DNA of 64,000 nucleotides from Oscillospiraceae bacterium (GTDB lineage Bacteria; Bacillota; Clostridia; Oscillospirales; Ruminococcaceae), in contig JAFZGF010000028.1 in the NCBI GenBank assembly GCA_017555565.1, forward strand, positions 1-64,000, written 5' to 3'. Below the pieces are notes generated by a model. It did not search any database, was not told where the DNA came from, and worked only from the letters and a program-made list of their open reading frames with translations. Both the position numbers and the translations under genes were made by a program. Of this stretch, positions 16,283-24,218 are shown one piece after another (position 1 is the first letter of the stretch; every line of letters begins with the position of its first letter).

Positions 16283-17653
16283 ATGAAATACGATGTAATT
16301 GTTATCGGTGCAGGTCCTGGCGGCATTTTCGCCACTTACGAACTTATGGAAAAAAATCCACAGCTGAAAGTTGCTGTGTTTGAAGCAGGTCATTCACTTG
16401 TAAAACGCCACTGTCCAATTGACGGTGACAAAATCAAAAGCTGTATCGGCTGCAAAAGCTGTTCAATTATGAGCGGTTTTGGCGGTGCAGGCGCATTTTC
16501 TGACGGCAAGTACAATATCACAAACGACTTTGGTGGTACTCTTTACGAATATATCGGCAAAAAACAGGCTCTTGACCTGATGCGCTATGTTGATGATATC
16601 AATATGGAATATGGCGGCCGTGGTACTAAGCTGTACTCCACAGCAGGCACATCCTTCAAAAAAGAATGCATTCAGCACGACTTGCATCTGCTTGATGCTT
16701 CTGTTCGTCATCTTGGCACAGATATCAACTATGTTGTGCTTGAAAATCTTTATGCCAAACTTGAAAAAGAAGCAGATTTCTTCTTTGATACAATGGTAGA
16801 AACAGTAAAAGTTGTTGATGGCGGTTACGAAGTAATCACAAAAGACGCTGTTTATAGCTGTGATAAATGTATTGTTTCAGTTGGTCGAATCGGCAGTAAA
16901 TGGATGGAAAAAGTTTGCAAAGAACTTGAAATCCCTACAAAATCAAACCGTGTAGACATTGGTGTACGTGTAGAACTGCCAGCAGACGTATTCTCTCACA
17001 TCACAGACGAACTTTACGAAAGCAAAATTGTTTACCGCACAGAAAAATACGGTGATAAAGTAAGAACATTCTGTATGAACCCTAAAGGTGCTGTTGTAAA
17101 CGAAAATACAAACGGCATTATTACAGTAAACGGCCACAGCTACGAAGATCCTGCAAAACAGACAGATAATACAAACTTTGCACTTCTTGTTGCAAAGCAT
17201 TTTTCTGAACCATTCAAAGATTCCAATGGTTACGGTGAATCTATAGCCCGTCTTTCCAATATGCTGGGCGGTGGTGTAATCGTACAGCGTTTCGGCGACC
17301 TTATCCGTGGCAGACGCTCTACACCAAGCCGTATTGCAGAATCATTCCTTACACCTACACTTCAGGCAACACCTGGCGACCTTAGCCTTGTTCTGCCAAA
17401 ACGTATTCTTGACGGCATTATCGAAATGATTTATGCTCTGGACAAAGTTGCTCCTGGTACAGCCAATGACGATACATTGCTGTATGGTGTAGAAGTAAAA
17501 TTCTACAATATGGAAGTTGACGTAAACGAAAAACTGGAAACAACACATAAAGGTCTTTATATTATCGGTGACGGCAGCGGTATAACACACTCTCTGTCCC
17601 ACGCATCAGCCAGCGGTGTCCACGTGGCAAGAGATATACTTGAAAATGTGTAA
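16283..17653 (+). CDS. FAD-dependent oxidoreductase (COG2509-like dehydrogenase)
   Basis: A 456-residue flavoprotein. The N-terminal dinucleotide-binding motif is VIVIGAGPGGIFATYEL; a CIGCKSC cluster lies near residue 55, and the FAD-closing motif GLYIIGDGSG sits near the C-terminus. It belongs to the group of uncharacterised FAD-dependent dehydrogenases widely found in anaerobes; the substrate is unknown. GGAGG precedes the ATG at 16283 (the frame is open to 16250, inside the terminator). Control by a guanine-type riboswitch suggests a role linked to purine excess, but that is inference. It is a single-gene transcription unit. Confidence 0.85.
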   Translation: MKYDVIVIGAGPGGIFATYELMEKNPQLKVAVFEAGHSLVKRHCPIDGDKIKSCIGCKSCSIMSGFGGAGAFSDGKYNITNDFGGTLYEYIGKKQALDLMRYVDDINMEYGGRGTKLYSTAGTSFKKECIQHDLHLLDASVRHLGTDINYVVLENLYAKLEKEADFFFDTMVETVKVVDGGYEVITKDAVYSCDKCIVSVGRIGSKWMEKVCKELEIPTKSNRVDIGVRVELPADVFSHITDELYESKIVYRTEKYGDKVRTFCMNPKGAVVNENTNGIITVNGHSYEDPAKQTDNTNFALLVAKHFSEPFKDSNGYGESIARLSNMLGGGVIVQRFGDLIRGRRSTPSRIAESFLTPTLQATPGDLSLVLPKRILDGIIEMIYALDKVAPGTANDDTLLYGVEVKFYNMEVDVNEKLETTHKGLYIIGDGSGITHSLSHASASGVHVARDILENV

Positions 17654-17703
17654 TAAAATTGAAGGGCAGTTTCTTTGAACCCCATTATAAACGCATATAA
17701 AAA

Positions 17704-17735
17704 AGGAGATACCTGCGGGTATCTCCAAATTTTTA
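17704..17735. terminator. Bidirectional terminator
   Basis: GGAGATACC and GGGTATCTCC with a TGC loop, flanked by A-rich and T-rich runs on both sides, between convergent genes ending at 17653 (+) and 17736 (-). Confidence 0.85.
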
Positions 17736-18296
17736 TTATGAGTGTTTGTATGGTGCATATTCATCAAAGTTTTCGACACCATCTATAACGTAAATACTCT
17801 GCTTATCATCCCATACACAACTTTTTGTTTTGTCGATAACAGTGATTTCACCGGTATCTGTTGTGTCTTCCCAAGTGATATTAATTTTGTAATTTTCATT
17901 TTCAGATACATACCAGAAAGCACCGCCTGCATTTTCTGTAAGTGCAGGCAAATCACCTGCCCAGCCGGCAGCTTTCACTTCGCCCATGTATTCGTGTGCA
18001 CTGGTACGGTCAGTATTTATTTCAAAAGTAAATTTAGGCAATAAATTAGGTTCGCCGTCAGCTCTCATACCTTGCATGGTTTCTTCGTAATATTTATAGG
18101 AATAACTGAAGGAAGGTTCTGGTAATCCATAACTACCCAATGCTTTAAAGTCAAAACCCTGTTCAACTTTGCCAACGGACTGATTGTCTGCAACATCTTC
18201 ACCGCTGATTTCGCCGCCTTCGTTTGTTTCACCACCGCAGGCAACCATTGTAAATGCCATCACAGCCACCAGTATAAATGCAAATATTTTTTTCAT
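17736..18296 (-). CDS. Lipoprotein, paralogue of 54559-55140
   Basis: A 186-residue lipoprotein. The start at 18296 is chosen because GGAGG is 7 nt upstream; a second ATG two codons earlier is too close. The signal peptide ends in the lipobox MVAC, followed by GGETNEGGEISGE, a flexible acidic linker. The mature domain contains LPEPSFSYSYKYYEE and ends with a small beta-rich fold. The paralogue at 54559 shares the signal peptide, linker, LPEPS block and 5' region, so this is a duplicated family. The function is unknown. The promoter contains a (TA)n tract. Confidence 0.82.
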   Translation of the reverse strand: MKKIFAFILVAVMAFTMVACGGETNEGGEISGEDVADNQSVGKVEQGFDFKALGSYGLPEPSFSYSYKYYEETMQGMRADGEPNLLPKFTFEINTDRTSAHEYMGEVKAAGWAGDLPALTENAGGAFWYVSENENYKINITWEDTTDTGEITVIDKTKSCVWDDKQSIYVIDGVENFDEYAPYKHS

Positions 18297-18340
18297 TTTC
18301 ATTCCTCCTTTTGTGTAAATGAAATAAATTTACCATAAAA

Positions 18341-18367
18341 ATTATATATATATATATATATTGTCAA
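18341..18367 (-). promoter_or_regulatory. Promoter with (TA)9T spacer tract
   Basis: On the minus strand: perfect -35 TTGACA (18367-18362) and perfect -10 TATAAT (18346-18341), separated by 15 nt made wholly of alternating T and A. The total TA run is 19 nt. Loss or gain of TA units would change the -35/-10 spacing, from the present 15 to an optimal 17 with one extra unit. The same arrangement, with the same tract length, is seen at 55182-55208. Confidence 0.75.
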
Positions 18368-18381
18368 GATGTTTTTAAATA

Positions 18382-18409
18382 AAAATGAGAACAGAAAAAC
18401 TGTTCTCAT
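18382..18409 (-). terminator. Terminator of the GNAT gene 18415-18933
   Basis: ATGAGAACAG and CTGTTCTCAT (18385-18409) with an AAAAA loop; the minus-strand transcript continues into TTTTTATTT. Confidence 0.87.
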
Positions 18410-18414
18410 CAAAA

Positions 18415-18933
18415 CTATTCAATATTTATCCAATATCTCTGTGTCAGCACATCATCTTCATACACTTCATTTTCCAATACACCATCTGCCTTGCGGATAG
18501 TTGCGGCAGATGCTGTATTGTCTTTTGCACATGTTATCAGCACCTTTTCAATGCCCATATCTTTACATATTTCCAATGCTTGCGCCAGCATCTGTGTAGC
18601 ATAGCCTTTGCGTCTTTCACTTTTTCTCACGCTGTAACCGATGTGTCCGGCATATGCTAAAAGATAATCATTCAGTCTGTGACGGATATCTATCATACCG
18701 ATGATGTTGTTATCTTCATCAACGCCCAGCAGGGTAGTGGATGGCACGTGGTCATCAGCCACTGTTTCTTCGCAGGAATTGTTTACAATGTCTTTATACC
18801 ATTCGCTGAATGTATTGTAATCTCCAAGTGAGGCAGACCCGTGTACTCTTTCTCCGTTCAGTGCAAATTCTTCCCTGTATGCCCAGATTTTATCTGCCCA
18901 CTGTTCAGTGGGGTTAATCAGTTTGATTTTCAT
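18415..18933 (-). CDS. GNAT family N-acetyltransferase
   Basis: A 172-residue GNAT enzyme. AGHIGYSVRKSERRKGYATQ contains beta-4 and the acetyl-CoA loop (RRKGYA), followed by a helix MLAQALEICKDMGI and the end strand region NTASAATIRKADG. The pattern, with a GVDEDNNIIGMIDIRH strand, is typical of the predicted acetyltransferases in COG3981 and related groups. The ATG follows GGAGG. The substrate is unknown. Monocistronic. Confidence 0.87.
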   Translation of the reverse strand: MKIKLINPTEQWADKIWAYREEFALNGERVHGSASLGDYNTFSEWYKDIVNNSCEETVADDHVPSTTLLGVDEDNNIIGMIDIRHRLNDYLLAYAGHIGYSVRKSERRKGYATQMLAQALEICKDMGIEKVLITCAKDNTASAATIRKADGVLENEVYEDDVLTQRYWINIE

Positions 18934-19068
18934 AATTCTGCCTCCTTGTTTTTAAAATACAAACTGATTATATCATAGAATATTAATATTACAATAAAAG
19001 GCAGGGAAGTTTGTATTTTATCATATAAAAGGGCTTTATTCACACTATTTTTAGTAATTTGTTACAAA

Positions 19069-19094
19069 TAAAAAGACCGCTTTCGCGGTCTTTT
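19069..19094 (-). terminator. Terminator of 19101-19949
   Basis: AAAAGACCGC (19071-19080) and GCGGTCTTTT (19085-19094) with a TTTC loop; a minus-strand T run follows. Confidence 0.88.
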
Positions 19095-19100
19095 GCAATG

Positions 19101-19949
19101 TTAAAGTGAATTATTGAACCGTCTAATAATAAAGGCCCATGTGTTCTGTCCCACAATGCCATCAGCTGTCAGACCATATTTTGTCTGGAAATTTCTTACC
19201 ACCTGTTTGGTCATACTGCCGTATTTTCCGTCTACAGTCAGTACTGGCCAGCCTGCACCAGTATAGGCGTTTACAGCGTTGAGATAACTCTGTATAAATC
19301 TTACACTGTCACCCTGGCTGCCGGTATTAAGTACATAGCCGGGATATTTTGATGTAACAGCGGTATTGTTTTTGTCGGTTACACCCTTGGAAACAGCTAC
19401 GATTTTGTTCCAGGTCTGCTGGCCGATAATTCCGTCAACATTAAGACCAAACTGCCCCTGAAAACGACGTACAGCATTTGTCATATTTGTGCCATATTTG
19501 CCGTCAGCAGACTGATAGTTAATAGCGCTATAGACAGGCTGCACATTGTTCAGCCTTGTCTGCATATTGACTACCTGCCGGCCACTGTCACCGGGGCGCA
19601 AAGGAGTACCTGGATATATATCCGGGTTTACTGGCGGCAGACTGTTATAGTCGGATACTATGGAATCCCAGGTCATTTTGCCTATAACTCCGTCCTGAGC
19701 TAAACCGCTGAGGCCCTGATACTGAATTACTGTATTCTTTGTCCGCTGGCCAAATTTGCCGTCAACAGTAAGTCGTGTAAGGGAAGGGAACATACCATTT
19801 TTAATAGCATTGAGATATGACTGCATAAGGCTTACGTTGCTGCCACTGCTTCCTACACGCAAAGGAGTGCCTGGATACACAGGTGATACGGCCATTATAT
19901 CTTCAGTAATATTTTCATTCACATTTTCGTTGATAATTTCATAAATCAT
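19101..19949 (-). CDS. Protein of three peptidoglycan-binding (PG_binding_1) repeats
   Basis: A 282-residue protein made of three similar units of about 85 residues, each opening with YPG.PLR.G or YPGYVLNTG and containing a VDGKFG/ADGKYG/VDGKYG block, then DGVIG/DGIIG/DGIVG and a final TW. These are PG_binding_1 three-helix domains that hold cell-wall polymers. There is no obvious signal peptide and no catalytic domain, which is unusual. The first 20 residues (MIYEIINENVNENITEDIMA) are acidic. It may reach the wall or the forespore by another route, or bind a precursor. The ATG follows a good GGAGG. Single gene with its own terminator. Confidence 0.85.
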   Translation of the reverse strand: MIYEIINENVNENITEDIMAVSPVYPGTPLRVGSSGSNVSLMQSYLNAIKNGMFPSLTRLTVDGKFGQRTKNTVIQYQGLSGLAQDGVIGKMTWDSIVSDYNSLPPVNPDIYPGTPLRPGDSGRQVVNMQTRLNNVQPVYSAINYQSADGKYGTNMTNAVRRFQGQFGLNVDGIIGQQTWNKIVAVSKGVTDKNNTAVTSKYPGYVLNTGSQGDSVRFIQSYLNAVNAYTGAGWPVLTVDGKYGSMTKQVVRNFQTKYGLTADGIVGQNTWAFIIRRFNNSL

Positions 19950-20006
19950 AAAAATACCTCCTGTGAAGTTATGATATTCTCAGGGAGGGGAAAAGGTGAA
20001 TAAAAC

Positions 20007-20036
20007 AAAAAGGTACTGCATATGCAGTACCTTTTT
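20007..20036 (-). terminator. Terminator of pyk
   Basis: Palindromic stem AAAAGGTACTGCAT/ATGCAGTACCTTTT; on the minus strand it is followed by TGTTTTATTC. Confidence 0.85.
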
Positions 20037-20051
20037 TAATTTGCTGTATTA

Positions 20052-21497
20052 TTACAGTTTCAGATGACCAAGGCTGATTTTGCCAACAGTCTGAACTTTC
20101 AGAATGTTTGTTGAACCGGAAACACCTACAGGAACACCTGCAGTTACAACTACTGTGTTGCCTTCTACCAGCAGTTTTTCTTTGATAGCTGCTGCGATAG
20201 ACAGGTCAATCAGTTCGTCAGTGCTTCTAACTGTGCTCATCAGAACAGGTGTTACACCCCAGGACAGTGCCAGATGACGTGCAGCCTGTTCAGTGTCAGT
20301 ACAGCCGATAATTGGCAGACCTGGACGGTATTTGGAAATGTTTCTTGCTGTGTAACCGGACTGTGTAACAGTTACGATAGCGTCAGCACCGATATCCATA
20401 GAGATAGAACATGCAGAATGTGCAACAGCGTCAGTTACTGACAGGCCTGTGCCATAGTCTCTTGCGCGCAGTTCAGCATTGTAATTGATGTTGTCTTCTG
20501 TTGCAACAGCAATTGCAGCCATTGTTCTTACAGCTTCAATTGGATATTTACCGGCAGCTGTTTCACCAGACAGCATAATAGCAGATGTGCCGTCGTAGAT
20601 AGCGTTTGCAACGTCTGTTACTTCAGCTCTTGTTGGACGTGGTTTTTCAATCATTGAATCCAGCATCTGTGTAGCTGTGATAGCAGGTTTACCGCTGTTG
20701 AAGCATTTGTGAATGATTTCTTTCTGCAGTCTTGGAATTTCCATAAATGGAATTTCAACACCCATGTCACCACGTGCAACCATGATTGCGTCTACAACTT
20801 CCAGAATTTCATCCAGTTTTTCTACGCCTTCTGCATTTTCCAGTTTAGCGATAATTTTCATATCTGTGCAGCCATGTTCTTCCAGAATTTTTCTAACTTC
20901 CAGAACGTCTTCTTTACATCTTGTAAAGGACAAAGCAATAAAGTCAAAACCGTTTTCGATACCGAAGATAATGTCGTTTCTGTCTTTTTCGCTTACAAAT
21001 GGCATAGACAGTTTAACGTCAGGTACATTGATACCTTTGTTATTGGACAGTTTACCGCCGTTTTTAATTCTTACAACAACTTCTTCGCCGTTGATTTCTT
21101 CAACGATTGATTCAATCAGGCCGTCGTCAAACAGAACTCTTGTGCCAATCTGAACATCTCTTGGGAAATCTTTGTATCTTACGTGTGCGATTTCGTTTGT
21201 ACCTTCGATTTCTTCTGTTGTCAGTGTAAATTTATCACCTTCGTTCAGGTAGATTGGGCTGTTTTTAAACAGGCCAACACGGATTTCTGGGCCTTTTGTA
21301 TCCAGCATTGTAGCTACAAACAGACCAAGTTCTGTTCTGCATCTCTGAACCATTTTCAGTCTGTCCAGATGTTCCTGGTGTGTACCGTGAGAGAAGTTGA
21401 AACGTGCAACGTTCATACCTTCTTTCATAAGCTGTTTCATAACAGCAGGATTGTCAGTGGAAGGGCCAAGGGTGCAGATAATTTTAGTCTTTCTCAT
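20052..21497 (-). CDS. pyk: Pyruvate kinase
   Basis: A 481-residue glycolytic enzyme converting PEP and ADP to pyruvate and ATP. It starts MRKTKIICTLGPS; the active-site signature is MKIIAKLENAEGV with the catalytic Lys, and GDMGVEIPF follows. The length fits the normal enzyme with A, B and C domains but without the extra C-terminal PEP-utiliser domain of Bacillus Pyk. GGGGG precedes the ATG. It is followed by a terminator, so transcribed alone. A separate C-domain-like protein is encoded at 47487. Confidence 0.96.
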   Translation of the reverse strand: MRKTKIICTLGPSTDNPAVMKQLMKEGMNVARFNFSHGTHQEHLDRLKMVQRCRTELGLFVATMLDTKGPEIRVGLFKNSPIYLNEGDKFTLTTEEIEGTNEIAHVRYKDFPRDVQIGTRVLFDDGLIESIVEEINGEEVVVRIKNGGKLSNNKGINVPDVKLSMPFVSEKDRNDIIFGIENGFDFIALSFTRCKEDVLEVRKILEEHGCTDMKIIAKLENAEGVEKLDEILEVVDAIMVARGDMGVEIPFMEIPRLQKEIIHKCFNSGKPAITATQMLDSMIEKPRPTRAEVTDVANAIYDGTSAIMLSGETAAGKYPIEAVRTMAAIAVATEDNINYNAELRARDYGTGLSVTDAVAHSACSISMDIGADAIVTVTQSGYTARNISKYRPGLPIIGCTDTEQAARHLALSWGVTPVLMSTVRSTDELIDLSIAAAIKEKLLVEGNTVVVTAGVPVGVSGSTNILKVQTVGKISLGHLKL

Positions 21498-21747
21498 AGT
21501 AATTCCCCCTACATATATAAAAACAATATAGATTGTTTAAATAATAACAAACTATTTGTATCTATTATAACTGTATTTATTTTATTCTTCAATGGAAAAT
21601 AATTGTAAAAAGTAGAAAATATGTACTTTTAGCTCATAAAACTTACCAAAATTTGTATTAAATATGTACTATGCAAAATACATAAAAAGTTGTATAATAA
21701 ATTTAAATATGCATAGCAATTTAAATAAAAATATAAGGAGAAATACA

Positions 21748-22926
21748 ATGAGCAAAAGAGTATTCTTAATTGTTCTGGACAGCTTTGGCATCGGTAAAGC
21801 ACCTGATGCTGCAAAATTTGGCGATGAAGGCAGTGATACACTTCTTTCTATTTCCAAAAGCCCTAACTTCAGTATGCCAGTAATGGGCAGCCTGGGTTTC
21901 TTTAACATTGATGATGTTGAAGCAGGTGAAAAAGTAGAAGCACCGAAAGCAAGCTTTGCCAGAATTATTGAAGCTTCCAATGGTAAAGACACAACTATCG
22001 GTCACTGGGAAATTTCCGGTGTTGAAAGAGACAAACCACTGCCAGTTTATCCAAACGGCTTCCCAGCAGATGTAGTGGAAAAATACGAAAAAATGACTGG
22101 CCGCAAAGTTCTCTGTAACCTGCCATACTCCGGCACACAGGTTCTTGACGATTACGGTGAAGAACATATGAAAACAGGCGACCTGATTGTTTACACATCA
22201 GCTGACTCTGTTTTCCAGGTTGCTGCACACGAAGAAATCGTTTCTGTTGAACAGCTCTATGACTACTGCCAGATGGCACGTGATATGCTGACAGAATCCG
22301 GCGAACATGCAGTAGGCCGTGTTATCGCACGTCCATTCGTTGGCACAGGCAAAGGTGCTTTCACAAGAACTAAAAACCGCCACGACTATTCACTTAAACC
22401 ACCAAAGAAAACTGTTCTTGACTATCTTGAAGCTGCAGGCAAAGATGTTATCGGTGTTGGTAAAATCTATGACATTTTTGACGGTGACGGTGTAACAGAA
22501 AAAATCAAAACAGCAAACAACACAGAAGGCATGAATGTTACAATCGACCTGGCAAAAAGAGATTTCGATGGTCTGGCATTTATCAACCTGGTTGACTTTG
22601 ATATGGTTTACGGCCACAGAAACAATGTAGACGGCTACGCACAGGCTGCTACAGATTTCGATAAACAGCTGGCTGAACTGCTGCCACTGCTTAAAGAAGA
22701 CGATATCCTGATGATTACAGCTGACCACGGCTGTGACCCAGGCACACCTTCCACAGACCATTCAAGAGAATGTGTACCATTTATCGTTTACGGTTCAAAA
22801 ATCAAAGAAGGTTACAATATCGGTACAATCAAATCCTATGCACACATCGGCGCAACAGTTGCTGACTACCTTGGCGTAGAAGCAGACCTTGATGCACCAA
22901 GCCTTCTGCCACAGCTTCTCAAATAA
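21748..22926 (+). CDS. deoB: Phosphopentomutase
   Basis: A 392-residue alkaline-phosphatase-superfamily enzyme that interconverts (deoxy)ribose-1-phosphate and -5-phosphate in nucleoside breakdown. The start at 21748 is set by AAGGAG 7 nt upstream; the frame is open to 21664. The metal motifs are VLDSFGIGKAPDA at the N-terminus, GHWEISG, and TADHGCDPGTPSTDHSRE near the C-terminus. Length is typical. There is no nucleoside phosphorylase or deoC next to it. A TATAAT lies in the A/T-rich leader. Confidence 0.96.
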   Translation: MSKRVFLIVLDSFGIGKAPDAAKFGDEGSDTLLSISKSPNFSMPVMGSLGFFNIDDVEAGEKVEAPKASFARIIEASNGKDTTIGHWEISGVERDKPLPVYPNGFPADVVEKYEKMTGRKVLCNLPYSGTQVLDDYGEEHMKTGDLIVYTSADSVFQVAAHEEIVSVEQLYDYCQMARDMLTESGEHAVGRVIARPFVGTGKGAFTRTKNRHDYSLKPPKKTVLDYLEAAGKDVIGVGKIYDIFDGDGVTEKIKTANNTEGMNVTIDLAKRDFDGLAFINLVDFDMVYGHRNNVDGYAQAATDFDKQLAELLPLLKEDDILMITADHGCDPGTPSTDHSRECVPFIVYGSKIKEGYNIGTIKSYAHIGATVADYLGVEADLDAPSLLPQLLK

Positions 22927-22935
22927 GCAATAATC

Positions 22936-22963
22936 AAACGGGAGAGAAATCTCCCGTTTTTTA
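22936..22963 (+). terminator. Terminator of deoB
   Basis: AACGGGAGA and TCTCCCGTT with a GAAA loop, followed by TTTTATT. Confidence 0.9.
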
Positions 22964-23030
22964 TTGCCTGATTTATTATATTGTGATAGAATATGTCTGC
23001 AAAATACATAATTGCATAAGGAGAAAGAAA

Positions 23031-23696
23031 ATGAGATATGCGATTTTTGACCTTGATGGTACAATTGTAGATTCAATGATTTACTGGAGAAGCTTTGAAA
23101 AAGAGTTTCTTCGGGAAATGGGAATAGATGAAAAAGAAATGAAACTGTCAAAAAATGATTGGATTGGCAGTGACTGGGTAGAAGCCCTTTGTGACTTCTT
23201 CAATAAAAACTATAATTTTGATTTCCATCTTACACCAGAAAAATTTCACCAGTGGGGCATCGAATTTATGATGCGCAAATATGCCAATGATGTTGATTTC
23301 AAACCGGGTGCTCATCAGCTGCTGGATACACTGAAAGAACAGGGTGTAAAGATGTGTGTGTGTTCTTCTACAGATAGAAGCATTATGGAACCTGTACTGC
23401 AGAAATATGACCTTGATAAATATTTCCAGTTCACAGTACATTGCAGGGAATATGGCGTGGAGAAGAATGACCCACAGGTTTTCAGATACTGTATGGAACG
23501 CCTTGGCGCAGAAAATCCTGCAGAAGTAGCTGTTTTTGAAGATGCAGCATATTCCATATCCACCGCAAAAGCTGCAGGTTTTTACACAGTTGGTATGTAT
23601 GATGTAACTGAAAAAAATGCTGATAAAGTAAAAGAAAATGCGGACCAGTATGTAACAGATTATGCCGATCTGGACCTTTCAAAACTGCCAAAATAG
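23031..23696 (+). CDS. HAD superfamily hydrolase (beta-phosphoglucomutase-like)
   Basis: A 221-residue HAD phosphatase. Motif I is FDLDGTIVDS, motif II VCSSTD, motif III the Lys in EKNDPQVF, and motif IV FEDAAYSISTAKAAG; residues 17-80 are the helical cap. The start at 23031 follows AAGGAG (the frame is open to 22983). Such proteins dephosphorylate small sugar phosphates or nucleotides; the substrate is unknown. It follows deoB but a terminator lies between, and a TTGCCT-17-TAGAAT promoter is visible ahead of it. Confidence 0.88.
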   Translation: MRYAIFDLDGTIVDSMIYWRSFEKEFLREMGIDEKEMKLSKNDWIGSDWVEALCDFFNKNYNFDFHLTPEKFHQWGIEFMMRKYANDVDFKPGAHQLLDTLKEQGVKMCVCSSTDRSIMEPVLQKYDLDKYFQFTVHCREYGVEKNDPQVFRYCMERLGAENPAEVAVFEDAAYSISTAKAAGFYTVGMYDVTEKNADKVKENADQYVTDYADLDLSKLPK

Positions 23697-23767
23697 TATA
23701 ATCATTTGTAAAGTGGTACAACTTTACTTACTGTGCTAAACATCAGGAAAATTAATAAAATAAATAA

Positions 23768-23806
23768 AAAGCAGAGTATTGATTTAAAAATCAAATACTC
23801 TGCTTT
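23768..23806. terminator. Bidirectional terminator
   Basis: AAAGCAGAGTATT and AATACTCTGCTTT enclose a GATTTAAAAATC inner region. It serves the HAD gene (+) and the minus-strand operon ending at 23829. Confidence 0.87.
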
Positions 23807-23828
23807 GTTTTATGATAATAACAATGTT

Positions 23829-24209
23829 TTATAAAATGATTATGTCGTAACCGCGTTTGGAGAAAACACCCAGTGCTATTTCGTTCCGTCTTGGCACAAG
23901 AGCCTGGCGTTTAAGACCTGGGAATTGTTCTTCAATAAAGTCGAAAACCTGTGGTGCAACTTTAAGTTTCTGGAATGCAGGCTTTATATACAGCTGATGA
24001 ATAATAAACTCATCTTCAGTTGTATGAGCCAGACAATAGCCAAGGTATTCGCCTGCGTGCAGTACCGCAATGCCGCATTCGTCTGGGCTGCCATCGATTA
24101 TTTCGTCAAACAGCAGACCAAATTCTTCGCTGTCAAAATCTTTGCCTACAAAATCTGCAGCCAGCTTTGCAATTTCTACTTTGTCTTCAGCTTCAAAAAA
24201 TCTTATCAT
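23829..24209 (-). CDS. Small GNAT-like acetyltransferase
   Basis: A 126-residue protein with a reduced GNAT fold: GIAVLHAGEYLGYCLAH (beta 2-3), FIIHQLYIKPAFQKLKVAPQ (beta-4 and a loop where the usual R/QxxGxG/A is replaced by FQKLKVA), and ALGVFSKRGYDIII at the end. The weakened acetyl-CoA loop means activity is uncertain. It lies 9 nt after the amidohydrolase stop, so it is the last gene of the ydcF-amidohydrolase-GNAT operon. Confidence 0.75.
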   Translation of the reverse strand: MIRFFEAEDKVEIAKLAADFVGKDFDSEEFGLLFDEIIDGSPDECGIAVLHAGEYLGYCLAHTTEDEFIIHQLYIKPAFQKLKVAPQVFDFIEEQFPGLKRQALVPRRNEIALGVFSKRGYDIIIL

Positions 24210-24218
24210 AGCAACCTC

